Shown here: positions 53,643 to 62,122 of the stretch, piece by piece
Layout: the number at the start of each line of letters is the position of its first letter
How positions within the stretch are numbered: the stretch's first letter is position 1
Source: Mesorhizobium sp. M7A.F.Ca.US.008.03.1.1
GTDB taxonomy: Bacteria > Pseudomonadota > Alphaproteobacteria > Rhizobiales > Rhizobiaceae
DNA: 64,000 nt
Direction: 5' to 3'
NCBI RefSeq assembly: GCF_003997495.1
Contig: NZ_RZRU01000012.1
Coordinates: forward strand, 124,001-188,000
Translations under genes and position numbers: made by a program
The notes under the pieces: model-generated
Told to the model about the DNA's origin: nothing
The model's database searches: none
What the model saw: only the letters and a program-made list of their open reading frames with translations

Positions 53643-54095
53643 TCAGAACGCTTTGCCGATACGGGCGTCGACCGAATGGCGGTTGCCGCCGCGAATGACG
53701 AAGAAGAGCAGGATCGCCGCCCACAGCAGCGACTTTTCCGCGCCCGAATAACCTTGTCCCATCGTGACCCAGTGGAACCAGACCGTGACCAGCAGCACGA
53801 ACAGGCCGGCAAAGGCGGCAGGCCGTGTCAAAAACCCGATGGCGATGAAGATGCCGCCGAAGAATTCAGTGCAGGCCAGAAGCAACGACCACAACGCGCC
53901 CGGATAGAAGCCGAGACCCTCGACCATCTCGGCTGCGCCGAAAGGATTGGTGATCTTCTGCGAACCATGGATGGCGAGAAATCCACCGGCGACGATGCGA
54001 AGAGCGGTTTCGGCACCATCGTGCAGAGCCGCGTAAAACCTGCCAAGGACCGGGATGACAAGGGCGTTGCGGGGATTGTCTGTGCTTGCCGACAT
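53643..54095 (-). CDS. DoxX-family membrane protein
   Basis: 150 residues with four membrane spans: ALRIVAGGFLAIHGSQKITN, LGFYPGALWSLLLACTEFFGGIFIAIG-type pair, RPAAFAGLFVLLVTVWFHW and a final GAEKSLLWAAILLFFVIRGG. DoxX/DUF417 proteins are common small membrane proteins linked to thiol and oxidative stress by association only. The C-terminus (RHSVDARIG) is polar. Confidence 0.88.
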   Translation of the reverse strand: MSASTDNPRNALVIPVLGRFYAALHDGAETALRIVAGGFLAIHGSQKITNPFGAAEMVEGLGFYPGALWSLLLACTEFFGGIFIAIGFLTRPAAFAGLFVLLVTVWFHWVTMGQGYSGAEKSLLWAAILLFFVIRGGNRHSVDARIGKAF

Positions 54096-54210
54096 TATAG
54101 CTCCTCTGTTTTGCTCAATCAGCGCAAACGGCCGATCGGGTTGGTCGAAGTCAAATAAACAAAAGTTGACCTGAATAAGAATGTTTTACCCATCGTGCGA
54201 TCAAACGCAG

Positions 54211-54234
54211 AAAACCCCGCCGAAGCGGGGTTTT
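54211..54234 (-). terminator. Intrinsic terminator of the Cys-rich secreted protein gene
   Basis: Perfect 10-bp stem (AAAACCCCGC and complement) with tetraloop CGAA and a T4 end on either strand. It lies downstream of the gene ending at 54292 and ahead of the DoxX start. Confidence 0.88.
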
Positions 54235-54291
54235 CCGGGTCACATCCATGCGAAGTCAGGGGCCGACGGAGCGGCCTGACCTGAGACGGTA

Positions 54292-54573
54292 TCAGGAGGG
54301 CGTGAAGCAAGTACGCCCACCCCAGCCCTGAACATCCGACATGGTGCCACCAACCTTCTTGCAAGCGGCGACGAAATCGGCGCTGCAATTGGCGAATTTT
54401 GCGTGGCCGTTCTTGCAGTAGTGATCTTCGGTGGCGCCGCCGCTCGGGGCAGTGATGACACCCGGGCTGGACGGCTTGACCGGCGCGGCCTTCAGACTGG
54501 CTGCCTGTGTGGCACCCATGAACGAGCCGAGAAGGAGGACGGCGGTCAGCATGGTGATCTTGGTGTTGGTCAT
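54292..54573 (-). CDS. Small Cys-containing exported protein
   Basis: 93 residues with a signal peptide (ITMLTAVLLLGSFMGATQAA). The mature part is Pro/Ser/Gly-rich, then has four cysteines (DHYCKNG, FANCSADFVAACKKVGG, GRTCFTPS), enough for two disulfides. I do not recognise the family. It ends before a strong terminator, so it is a single-gene unit. Confidence 0.8.
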   Translation of the reverse strand: MTNTKITMLTAVLLLGSFMGATQAASLKAAPVKPSSPGVITAPSGGATEDHYCKNGHAKFANCSADFVAACKKVGGTMSDVQGWGGRTCFTPS

Positions 54574-54814
54574 GACAATTTCCTTTGATTTGGGTTGAGT
54601 TTTCCGAGGCGCGAAGGACCGGCCTTCGCGTGATGCAGGCTTTCGATTTCGGTTTGCTGCTTCCCCCGGTGTGGATCGGGCAAGCTCGCCTTGCCCTGGA
54701 CAAAGCTGTGTCGCTGCGATGCGCGGAAAGGTTCAGCGGCGCGCAAAAAAAATCGCACCGCGCCGCGCCTGCAGCGGGCGAATTTCAGATAACTATTTGA
54801 TATTTAACGGGTAT

Positions 54815-55819
54815 TCAGGAGGAATAGCGTGCGGCGAATTCGGAAATGCGCTGCACCACCGCCTTGGACGCGGTGATGCCGCGCGCTTGCGCCTTCTCGG
54901 CGGCCTCTGCGCGGGCACGGCCCGGCACATGCACGCCGAAGCGCCGCCGCAGCCGGTCGAGCTGGTCTCTCATTCGTTGCTCGAAATCCGGGTCGAGCAG
55001 CTTGGGCTCGACGGCAAGCACGAACAGCCCGGTGCCGGGGCTGTCCGGTCCGCCGCTGAACCATGGCGCGTCGAGCGACCAGTTGGCGCCCGACAGGCCC
55101 GCCGCCAGCACCTCGACCATCAGCGCGATGTTGGCGCCGCGCTGGCCGCCGAAGGCAAGCATGGCGCCTTTCATGGCGGCGGCCGGATCGGTGGTCGGAT
55201 TGCCGCTGGCGTCCAGCGCCCAGCCTTCCGGGATTGTCTTGCCGTCCTCGGCCGCTTTGCGGATGTTGACGAAAGCGGTGGCGCTCGACGACTGGTCGAT
55301 GACCAGCGGCGCCCCGTCGGCGGCAGGCGCGGCAAACGACATCGGGTTGGTGCAGTAGACCGGCCTGACCGAGCCCGAGCCGGCAAGCACGGCCGGGCCG
55401 TTGGTGGCGGCGAACGACACCAGCCCGAGTGCTGCCAGCCTTCCGGTGAAATAACCGAGCGCGCCGCATGTATAGGCGTTCTTCTGCGAGAAGATGGCGA
55501 CACCGAACAGCTTTGCAGCCTTGGCGAGGTCGTCGATGGTGCGGTCGAAGCCGGTATGCGCCAGCCCGCCGCGTGCATCGGAGAGATAGACCGCCAGCGC
55601 CGGCCGGGTGATCACCGGGTCGGCATTACCGTCGATGCGTCCGGCTTCCAGCGCCTCGAGATAGTCGATGAAATGCGACAGACCGACCGAGGAGAGCCCT
55701 TCGGCCTCGGCTGATATAATCGAAGCAGTGAGCGATTGCGCCGCTTCCTCATTGGCGCCGGCGCCAAGTGCCGCCATCCGGCACAGTCCTTTTGCCTGGT
55801 CGAGACTGAGTTGCATCAT
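54815..55819 (-). CDS. Ldh-family oxidoreductase (malate/L-lactate or ketimine reductase family)
   Basis: 334 residues of the LDH2/MDH2 family: SAEAEGLSSVGLSHFIDYLE, DARGGLAHTGFDRTI, SQKNAYTCGALGYFTGRLAA, and ATNGPAVLAGSGSVRPVYCT in the NAD(P) site. Members reduce 2-oxoacids, ureidoglycolate, or cyclic imines such as delta-1-piperideine- and pyrroline-2-carboxylate. It follows the ABC permease genes on the same strand but after a 88-bp hairpin repeat. In this locus a cyclic-imine or 2-oxo-guanidino substrate is possible. Confidence 0.88.
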   Translation of the reverse strand: MMQLSLDQAKGLCRMAALGAGANEEAAQSLTASIISAEAEGLSSVGLSHFIDYLEALEAGRIDGNADPVITRPALAVYLSDARGGLAHTGFDRTIDDLAKAAKLFGVAIFSQKNAYTCGALGYFTGRLAALGLVSFAATNGPAVLAGSGSVRPVYCTNPMSFAAPAADGAPLVIDQSSSATAFVNIRKAAEDGKTIPEGWALDASGNPTTDPAAAMKGAMLAFGGQRGANIALMVEVLAAGLSGANWSLDAPWFSGGPDSPGTGLFVLAVEPKLLDPDFEQRMRDQLDRLRRRFGVHVPGRARAEAAEKAQARGITASKAVVQRISEFAARYSS

Positions 55820-55830
55820 GGCTGCCTTTA

Positions 55831-55902
55831 AGTGAGTAGGGGGTAGTGGGTAGTGAATAGAGGATGCGGCGAGCCGCTTCTACTCTCTATTCGCTACTCA
55901 CT
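55831..55902. repeat. 72-bp imperfect inverted repeat
   Basis: AGTGAGTAG (55831-55839) pairs exactly with CTACTCACT (55894-55902), GAATAGAG with CTCTATTC inside, and GCGGC with GCCGC at the tip. Internal GTAGTGGGTAGTG and GTGAATAG motifs resemble short intergenic repeats I recall in Mesorhizobium. It separates the Ldh-family gene from the permease gene, and could attenuate or process the message. Confidence 0.6.
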
Positions 55903-55907
55903 CCTCG

Positions 55908-56717
55908 CTAGCCGATCTTGTTGGGGATCCGCGCCTCGATCCTGCCGAGGGCGAAGACCAGAATGCCGGTGATCGTCATGTAGATCAGCGCCAGCAGCAG
56001 CAAGGGTTCATAGGTGAGGTAGGTGTCCTGCCGCACCTTGGACGAGACGGCGAAGATGTCGATGACGCTGATCGTCGCCACCAGCGGCGTCGATTTCAAC
56101 TGCAGCACGGTCTCGCCGGTCAGCGTCGGCAGCGCCCGGTAGATGGCTTGCGGCAGCCAGATGCGCCGGAACGCCTTCCAGCGGCTCATGCCGAAGGCGC
56201 GGGCGGCCTCCAGTTGTCCCTTCGGCACGCCGGCGAAGGCGCCGCGCATCACCTCGCCCTCATAACCGGCGAACGACAAGGTCAGCGCCAGCACGCCATA
56301 GGGCCAGGCTTGCCTGAGATACGGCCACATCCAGGATTCGCGGATCCACGGATATTGCGGGAACAGCGAGCCCAGGCCGTAATAGAGCAGCCAGAGCTGG
56401 ATCAGCAGCGGCGTGCCCCGGATCACCGTGCAGAACACCTTGGCGGGCGCGGCGAACCAGAACGGGCCGGCGGCCTGCGCCAGGCCAAGCGGCACGGCCA
56501 GCAGGAAGCCCAGCACGCAGGTGACGGCCAAGATCCACAGCGAGCGCCAGATGCCGATCAAGCCCATTTCATAGTATTGCGGCAGCCAGTCCCAGCGCAT
56601 GAAAAAGGCCGCCGACAGAACAAGGCCCAGTGCGATCAGGATCAGCACGATGCGGTGCGGCTGCAGCCACAGCGACGTTCGCGCGACGACGTTGATGATG
56701 GCCGCCTCGTTGGCCAT
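55908..56717 (-). CDS. Polar amino-acid ABC transporter permease (HisM-like)
   Basis: 269 residues with five or six spans and the HisM-type coupling loop EAARAFGMSRWKAFRRIWLPQA. Conserved GTPLLIQLWLLYYGLG precedes it. Starts at ATG 56717 with a TGATG overlap to the upstream permease, so the pair is made in equal amounts. Together with the partner permease, ATPase and binding protein it takes up a basic or polar amino acid. Confidence 0.93.
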   Translation of the reverse strand: MANEAAIINVVARTSLWLQPHRIVLILIALGLVLSAAFFMRWDWLPQYYEMGLIGIWRSLWILAVTCVLGFLLAVPLGLAQAAGPFWFAAPAKVFCTVIRGTPLLIQLWLLYYGLGSLFPQYPWIRESWMWPYLRQAWPYGVLALTLSFAGYEGEVMRGAFAGVPKGQLEAARAFGMSRWKAFRRIWLPQAIYRALPTLTGETVLQLKSTPLVATISVIDIFAVSSKVRQDTYLTYEPLLLLALIYMTITGILVFALGRIEARIPNKIG

Positions 56718-57562
56718 CAGCGCGCCTCCTTGAGCGAAGGCATGCCGCGCCGCGACCAGGTCTCGACCCGGCCGATGATGAGGTTGGAGAACAGCGACAA
56801 AAGCAGATAGAGCACGCCCGCCGCGAAAAAGAAGGTGAAATAGGCCTTGGTGACGCCCGCTGCCTGCCGCGTTGCCAGCGCCAGCTCGTAGAAGCCTACG
56901 ACCGCCAGTAGCGCGGTGTCCTTGGTGGCGATCAGCCAGAGATTGGCGAGGCCCGGTATGGCGAATGGCAGCATTGACGGCAAGGTGATGCGCCGCAACA
57001 TCAGGCCCGGAGACATGCCATAGGCGCGGGCGGCTTCGATCTGGCCCTGCGGAATGGCCAGGATCGCGCCGCGTATCACCTCTGTCGAATAGGCGCCCTG
57101 GACGAAGCCGAGCACGGCGATGCCGGCGGCAAGGCCGCTCACGTCGACGCGCTGATAGCCCATGGCCGTCAGCGCCTGATTGATCAGGTCGGTTCCGGCG
57201 TAATAGAGCAGCAGGATCAGCACCAGTTCGGGCACGGCGCGCACGATGGTGGTGTAGACCGCCAGGAGATCGCGCACCACCGGCCCGCCATAAAGCTTGC
57301 CATAGGCCCCGCCGGTGCCGATCAGAAGGCCGAGGCACGTGGCGCCCAGCGCGATCTCGATCGAATGCAGCAGCCCAACCAGAAGCGCCCCGCCCCAGCC
57401 TGGCGGGTAGGGCGAGAGAAGCTCGGTGATGCCGGCCGCGGAGGCCGAAAGAAGTGCGTCGATCAGCGTCGCCCCCGAAGTGCTGGCTAACCGCCGACGG
57501 CTGCGTCGACGGCAAACATGCCTGGGAAAGATCGAGCAGGTGGGGCATGGCGCTGACGCCAT
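56717..57562 (-). CDS. Polar amino-acid ABC transporter permease (HisQ-like); start codon uncertain
   Basis: 281 residues if ATG 57562 is used. HisQ-type permease with EAARAYGMSPGLMLRRITLPSM coupling loop and ARALGAT-like spans (LLHSIEIALGATCLGLLIG). The first 30 residues from ATG 57562 are unlike a permease (CPTCSIFPRHVC, Arg-rich) and this ATG lies inside a 12-bp hairpin. No other ATG, GTG or TTG occurs before the first span; CTG 57466 (LIDALLSASAAGITELLSPY) has GGGGGCGACG ahead of it and fits homologous permease starts. The true start may be that CTG. Confidence 0.88.
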   Translation of the reverse strand: MASAPCPTCSIFPRHVCRRRSRRRLASTSGATLIDALLSASAAGITELLSPYPPGWGGALLVGLLHSIEIALGATCLGLLIGTGGAYGKLYGGPVVRDLLAVYTTIVRAVPELVLILLLYYAGTDLINQALTAMGYQRVDVSGLAAGIAVLGFVQGAYSTEVIRGAILAIPQGQIEAARAYGMSPGLMLRRITLPSMLPFAIPGLANLWLIATKDTALLAVVGFYELALATRQAAGVTKAYFTFFFAAGVLYLLLSLFSNLIIGRVETWSRRGMPSLKEAR

Positions 57563-57568
57563 GCCCCA
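57541..57568 (-). promoter_or_regulatory. Intercistronic hairpin between binding-protein and permease genes
   Basis: Perfect 12-bp stem (TGGGGCATGGCG and its complement) with a 4-base loop CTGA on the plus strand. It lies 18 bp after the binding-protein stop. Such elements commonly protect the upstream message so that more binding protein than permease is made. There is no T run, so not a plain terminator. Confidence 0.75.
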
Positions 57569-57586
57569 CAGCTCATGCGAGGATCG

Positions 57587-58387
57587 TCAGTTCGACTGCG
57601 CGCCGCCGCCGCCGTAAATGTCGAAATCGAAATACTTCTTCGAGATTTCGTCATATTTGCCGTTGGCGCGGATCGCCTTGATGCCGGCGTTGATTTTGCC
57701 CTTCAGTTCGGTGTCTTCCTTGCGTACACCGGCCCCGACGCCCGGTCCGAGCACCTCGTCGTCCGGAGCGACCATGCCCTTCAGGTCGCAGCAGGCTTTA
57801 CCTTGGTCGGATTTGAGGAATTCGCCAAGCGCGATGGAATCGGCCTGCACCGCGTCGAGACGGCCGGCGGCCAGATCGTTGTTGGCCTCGTCCTGGGTCT
57901 GGTATTCCTTGATCTCGGAGGCTGTGCTGCCAAAGTGCTTCTTGGCGTAGACTGCGTGCACCGTCGACACTTGCACGCCGACGATCTTGCCCTTGAGGTC
58001 GTCCGGAGCGGAGCCGAATTTCTGGTCCTTCGGCCCGATGATCGCGGTCGGCGTGTTATAGTACTTGTCCGAGAAGTCGATCGTCTTCGCGCGTTCGGCG
58101 GTGATCGACATCGAGGAGACGATGAGGTCGATCTTCTTGGTCGTCAGTGCCGGGATGATACCGTCCCAGGCAACCGGGGTGATGACGCAATCGAGCTTCT
58201 CCTCGGCGCAGACGGCGTCGATGAAGTCGATCTCCCAGCCAACCCACTTGCCCGAAGCATCGGGCGAGGTGAAGGGCGGATAAGGCTCGGCGGCGACGCC
58301 GATCTTGACCGGATCGGCCTTGGCCACGCCCATCGCGGCGACGCCCAGCAGCAGCGCTGCGGCGAATGTCTTCAGAACAGTCTTCAT
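57587..58387 (-). CDS. Polar amino-acid ABC transporter solute-binding protein
   Basis: 266 residues. Sec signal (TFAAALLLGVAAMGVAKAD), then a HisJ-like domain: VKIGVAAEPYPPFTSPDASG, GWEIDFIDAVCAEEKLDCVI, PALTTKKIDLIVSSMSITAERAKTIDFSDKYY. Residues GKACCDLKG carry an unusual adjacent Cys pair. This is the LAO/octopine/histidine-binding class that commonly takes arginine or ornithine, in keeping with the guanidino enzymes across the divide. Confidence 0.92.
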   Translation of the reverse strand: MKTVLKTFAAALLLGVAAMGVAKADPVKIGVAAEPYPPFTSPDASGKWVGWEIDFIDAVCAEEKLDCVITPVAWDGIIPALTTKKIDLIVSSMSITAERAKTIDFSDKYYNTPTAIIGPKDQKFGSAPDDLKGKIVGVQVSTVHAVYAKKHFGSTASEIKEYQTQDEANNDLAAGRLDAVQADSIALGEFLKSDQGKACCDLKGMVAPDDEVLGPGVGAGVRKEDTELKGKINAGIKAIRANGKYDEISKKYFDFDIYGGGGAQSN

Positions 58388-58441
58388 GTCACGACTCCCA
58401 GTTTGTTGTTGGTTCCCGGTTTTCTTCCGTCCCGGCCTGTC

Positions 58442-59284
58442 CTAGCCGATGTTGCGGATGAACTGCTTCAGCCTTTCGGATTTGGGCGTGCCGAAAATCT
58501 GCTCCGGCGGGCCTTCTTCCTCGACCAATCCATTGTAGAGATAGACGACATGCGTCGCGACCTCGCGGGCGAACTTCATCTCGTGGGTGACCAGCACCAT
58601 GGTGCGGCCTTCGCGCGCCAGGTCGCCGATCACCTTCAGCACCTCGCCGACCAGCTCGGGATCGAGCGCCGAGGTCGGCTCGTCGAACAGCATGACGCGC
58701 GGATTGATGGCCAGCGCCCGCGCGATCGCGGCGCGCTGCTGCTGGCCGCCCGACAGATAGGCCGGATAGACGTCGCGCTTTTCAGCCAGACCGACACGGG
58801 CGAGCAGCTTCTCGGCCTCGCTGATCGCCACATCGCGCTTGACGCCAAGCACATGCACGGGAACCTCGATGACGTTCTCGATCAGCGTCATATGGCTCCA
58901 CAGGTTGAAGTTCTGGAACACCATGCCGAGCTTGGAGCGGATGCGCTCGATCTGCTTGCGGTCGGCCGGAATGGTGTGACCGTGGCTGTCGGCCTTGAGC
59001 TTGATCTCCTCGCCATTGACGCGAATGATGCCGCTGGTCGGGTTTTCCAGGCAGTTGATGCAGCGCAGCAGGGTCGATTTGCCGGAGCCCGAGCCGCCGA
59101 TGATGGCGATGACCTCGCCGTCGCGCGCCGACAGAGAGACGCCCTTCAGCACATGCAGCTCACCGAACTTCTTGTGCAGGTTCTCGACATGGATGGCTTC
59201 GGCGGCGCCGTCCTGCGCCGTATGCTTCAATGCGGGTGCGGCGCTTTGCGCTGTCATCCCTGATGCGGCGCTTGTGGCCGTCAT
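58442..59284 (-). CDS. Polar amino-acid ABC transporter ATP-binding protein (HisP-like)
   Basis: 280 residues. Walker A IGGSGSGKSTLLRCI, Q-loop FQNFNLWSHMTLIENV, signature LSGGQQQRAAIARAL, Walker B VMLFDEPTSALDP and H-loop VTHEMKFA. A 30-residue Ala/Thr-rich extension precedes the usual start, so an internal start is possible. First gene of the transporter operon; 54 bp before the binding-protein gene. Divergent from the DDAH-like gene across 190 bp. Confidence 0.94.
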   Translation of the reverse strand: MTATSAASGMTAQSAAPALKHTAQDGAAEAIHVENLHKKFGELHVLKGVSLSARDGEVIAIIGGSGSGKSTLLRCINCLENPTSGIIRVNGEEIKLKADSHGHTIPADRKQIERIRSKLGMVFQNFNLWSHMTLIENVIEVPVHVLGVKRDVAISEAEKLLARVGLAEKRDVYPAYLSGGQQQRAAIARALAINPRVMLFDEPTSALDPELVGEVLKVIGDLAREGRTMVLVTHEMKFAREVATHVVYLYNGLVEEEGPPEQIFGTPKSERLKQFIRNIG

Positions 59285-59474
59285 TCCTTCGATGCTCCGC
59301 GGAGCGTTCGAGCTCGTCGCTGCTGGTATCTTTTACCCATTACCCGTCACTGGACAGAGTTCCCATGCTCAGGATGGACCGTTCCGCTTGCCTCCGTCAA
59401 CCATGGTTTTTGGACTATTGATCACAGCTTGCTGTAGTGGTTAGTGGCGCCAACCGACGTTCAGGGAGAATTTA

Positions 59475-60350
59475 GTGGGCAAATCATACGGGTCGCAGTC
59501 CATGGCCGGACCCCTGAAACGCGTGCTGATGCGGTCTGCCACGAGCGCCATGCGTCATGCCAGGGCACAGGAATGGCACTATGGTCCGGGGTTCGATCCA
59601 CAAAAGGCCGCGGCCCAGCATGAGCGGCTGACCAGCATGGTCGCGGCTTCCGGCGCCGAGATCGAATGGTTGACGGACGTTGATGACGGGCTGGCCGATT
59701 CCGTCTTCACCCATGATCCGTCGCTGATGACCGATCATGGCGCGATTATCCTTTCGATGGGCAAGGCGCTGCGCCGGGCCGAGCCCGGTCTGCACGAGGC
59801 AGCTTACAATCGCATGGGGATCCCCATTCTCGGCCGGATCGATGATCCGGGCCAGGTGGAAGGCGGCGACTGCGTCTGGGTCGATGCAAACACGCTGGCC
59901 GTCGGCCGTGGCGTGCGCACCAACCAGGACGGCATCCAGCAGCTTTCAAACCTGCTCTCGCCCAAGGGCATTTCGGTTTTCGGTTTCGACCTGCCGCTCT
60001 GGCACGGCGAGGAAGCCTGCCTGCATCTGATGTCGGTGATCAGCCCGCTCGCCGACGATCTGGCGCTGGTCTACGCGCCGCTGCTGCCGGCCGCCTTCTA
60101 CCAGATGCTGCGGGCGCGCGGCATCAAGCTGGTCGAGGGCGATGCCGACGAGTTCTTCGCCTCCAACGGGCTCAGCCTCAACGTGCTGCCGACCGCGCCG
60201 CGCCAGGTCATTGCCGTTGCCGGTTTTCCCAGGACAGCGGCTGCCATGCAGGCGGCCGGCTGCGTGGTTTCCACCTTCGAGGCGGATGCGCTCTGTATCG
60301 CCTGCGAAGGCGGCCCGACCTGCCTCACGCGCCCGGTGCTGCGCCAATGA
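59475..60350 (+). CDS. Dimethylarginine dimethylaminohydrolase / arginine deiminase-like amidinohydrolase
   Basis: 291 residues from GTG 59475 (site CAGGGAG). The five-bladed pentein fold: FTHDPSLMTDHGAIIL, the conserved EGGDCVWVD, the catalytic His in WHGEEACLHL, and the nucleophile Cys in the final GGPTCLTRP. DDAH enzymes cleave N-omega-methylated arginine to citrulline and methylamine; related branches act on arginine or other guanidines. The locus context suggests a guanidino substrate. ATGA overlap with the next gene. Confidence 0.82.
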   Translation: MGKSYGSQSMAGPLKRVLMRSATSAMRHARAQEWHYGPGFDPQKAAAQHERLTSMVAASGAEIEWLTDVDDGLADSVFTHDPSLMTDHGAIILSMGKALRRAEPGLHEAAYNRMGIPILGRIDDPGQVEGGDCVWVDANTLAVGRGVRTNQDGIQQLSNLLSPKGISVFGFDLPLWHGEEACLHLMSVISPLADDLALVYAPLLPAAFYQMLRARGIKLVEGDADEFFASNGLSLNVLPTAPRQVIAVAGFPRTAAAMQAAGCVVSTFEADALCIACEGGPTCLTRPVLRQ

Positions 60351-61936
60351 CCGTCATTGGATCCACCGTCGGCGAGGCGCTCATTTCGCTGCTCGAAGCC
60401 CATGGCGTCGACACGGTGTTCGGCATTCCCGGCGTGCACACGGTCGAACTCTACCGTGGGCTGGCGCGCTCGAAGATCCGCCACGTCACGCCGCGCCACG
60501 AACAAGGCGCCGGCTTCATGGCCGATGGCTACGCGCGCGCCAGCGGCAGGCCGGGCGTCGCCTTCGTCATCACCGGACCGGGGCTGACCAACACCATCAC
60601 CGCCATGGGGCAGGCACGCGCCGATTCGGTGCCGATGCTGGTCATATCAGGCGTCAACGCCACGTCGACGCTGGGCAAGGGGCTGGGCCATCTGCATGAA
60701 CTGCCGGATCAGCGCGGCATGATGGAGAAGGTGGCGCTGTTTTCGCAGCGCGTCACCGAGGCCAGCGAATTGCCCGGAGCTCTGGCGCAGGCCTTCGCCC
60801 TGTTTTCATCGGCGCGGCCCGGCCCGGTGCATATCGAGATCCCGACCGACGTCATGGTAAAGCCGGCCGAGGGCATCGCTGCCATGCTGAGCAATGTGAC
60901 GCCACCCGCGCCGGAAGGTGTCGCAATTGCAAGTGCTGCCAAACTCATCGCCGCTGCGCGCCGCCCGCTGATCCTGGTCGGCGGCGGCGCCAAACGGGCC
61001 GAAGCGCCATTGCGGCGCCTGGCCGAACGTCTGGGAGCACCGGTCGTCCAGACCGCCAATGCGCGCGGCCTGCTGCATGGTCATCCGCTTTGCGTGCCGG
61101 CCAGTCCCAGCCTGAAGGCGGTGCGGGCGCTGATGGCCGACGCCGACCTGGTGATTGCCGCCGGTACCGAATTCGGCCCGACCGACTATGACGGCTACAG
61201 CGATGGCGGCTTCGTCTTGCCCGCCAACCTGATCCGCATCGATATCGGCGCCGACCAGCTTGCCCGCCGCCCGGCGACGGTTTCGATCCAGGCCGATTGC
61301 GCCGAGGCGCTCGAAGCGCTGCTTCTGGAAACGGGCCACGTCCGGGCAAGCGAGGGCGGTTCGTCGCGCGCCGCTGCTACACGAATAGCAGCCTTTGCCG
61401 AACTCAATCCGACACTGCAGGGGCAGGTGCACGCCGTCGAGATGATCCGCGACGCCTTGCCGGGGACACTCATCGTCGGCGATTCGACACAGCCGATCTA
61501 TGCCGCCAACCTCTACTACGACCATGACCGGCCAGGCGGCTGGTTCAATGCCGCTACCGGCTTCGGCGCGCTTGGGTACGGCCCGCCGGCAGCGATCGGC
61601 GCCGCCCTTGCGGTGCCCGATGCGCCGGTCGTCTGCCTCACGGGTGACGGCGGCTTCCAGTTCACGCTGCCGGAACTGGGCGCCGCACTCGACGCGCGGG
61701 CACCGGTCATCTTCGTCGTCTGGAATAACAGAGGCTATCGCGAGATCGAAACCTCGATGCTCGATGTCGGCGTCGAGCCCGTTGGCGTATCGCCGGCGCC
61801 GCCGGATTTCTGCAAGCTGGCCGAGGCCTACGGCATCGGCGCCGAACGGCTTGCCGACATCGACGCTCTGGCGGACGCGCTGAAACGCGCACGGGCAACC
61901 GGACTGCCGCGCGTCATCGAAATCACGGTTGACTGA
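60347..61936 (+). CDS. TPP-dependent decarboxylase, AruI-like (5-guanidino-2-oxopentanoate decarboxylase)
   Basis: 529 residues of the acetolactate-synthase family. Catalytic Glu in RHEQGAGFMADGYARASG; PFAD-like LISGVNATSTLGKG; TPP/Mg motif G-D-G-G-F-Q-F-T ... WNNRGYREIE. The text resembles the branch that RefSeq names 5-guanidino-2-oxopentanoate decarboxylase (arginine-transaminase pathway of Pseudomonas). Substrate by homology only. Starts within the DDAH-like stop codon. Confidence 0.8.
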   Translation: MTVIGSTVGEALISLLEAHGVDTVFGIPGVHTVELYRGLARSKIRHVTPRHEQGAGFMADGYARASGRPGVAFVITGPGLTNTITAMGQARADSVPMLVISGVNATSTLGKGLGHLHELPDQRGMMEKVALFSQRVTEASELPGALAQAFALFSSARPGPVHIEIPTDVMVKPAEGIAAMLSNVTPPAPEGVAIASAAKLIAAARRPLILVGGGAKRAEAPLRRLAERLGAPVVQTANARGLLHGHPLCVPASPSLKAVRALMADADLVIAAGTEFGPTDYDGYSDGGFVLPANLIRIDIGADQLARRPATVSIQADCAEALEALLLETGHVRASEGGSSRAAATRIAAFAELNPTLQGQVHAVEMIRDALPGTLIVGDSTQPIYAANLYYDHDRPGGWFNAATGFGALGYGPPAAIGAALAVPDAPVVCLTGDGGFQFTLPELGAALDARAPVIFVVWNNRGYREIETSMLDVGVEPVGVSPAPPDFCKLAEAYGIGAERLADIDALADALKRARATGLPRVIEITVD

Positions 61937-62122
61937 ATATCAGTGGCGCGTGATTCCCGTCCCGGCTGGCATGACCCACGGCTGACCGGTGGGCGGACGC
62001 ATGCAAAGACGCGACAACTGCCATGTCGAGATGTCAATTGAGTGATGGCGCAAAAGGCGCGACGCTTCGCGTCGGCGGCACAGAAACGACCTAACGATAA
62101 AAAAATGACAGGAGCGTCCAAG

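Noticed and set aside
55908..57569. A 553-codon frame that seems to fuse both ABC permeases
   Set aside because: Its N-terminal half is the upstream permease read in a wrong frame; the real second permease starts at 56717 with a TGATG overlap.
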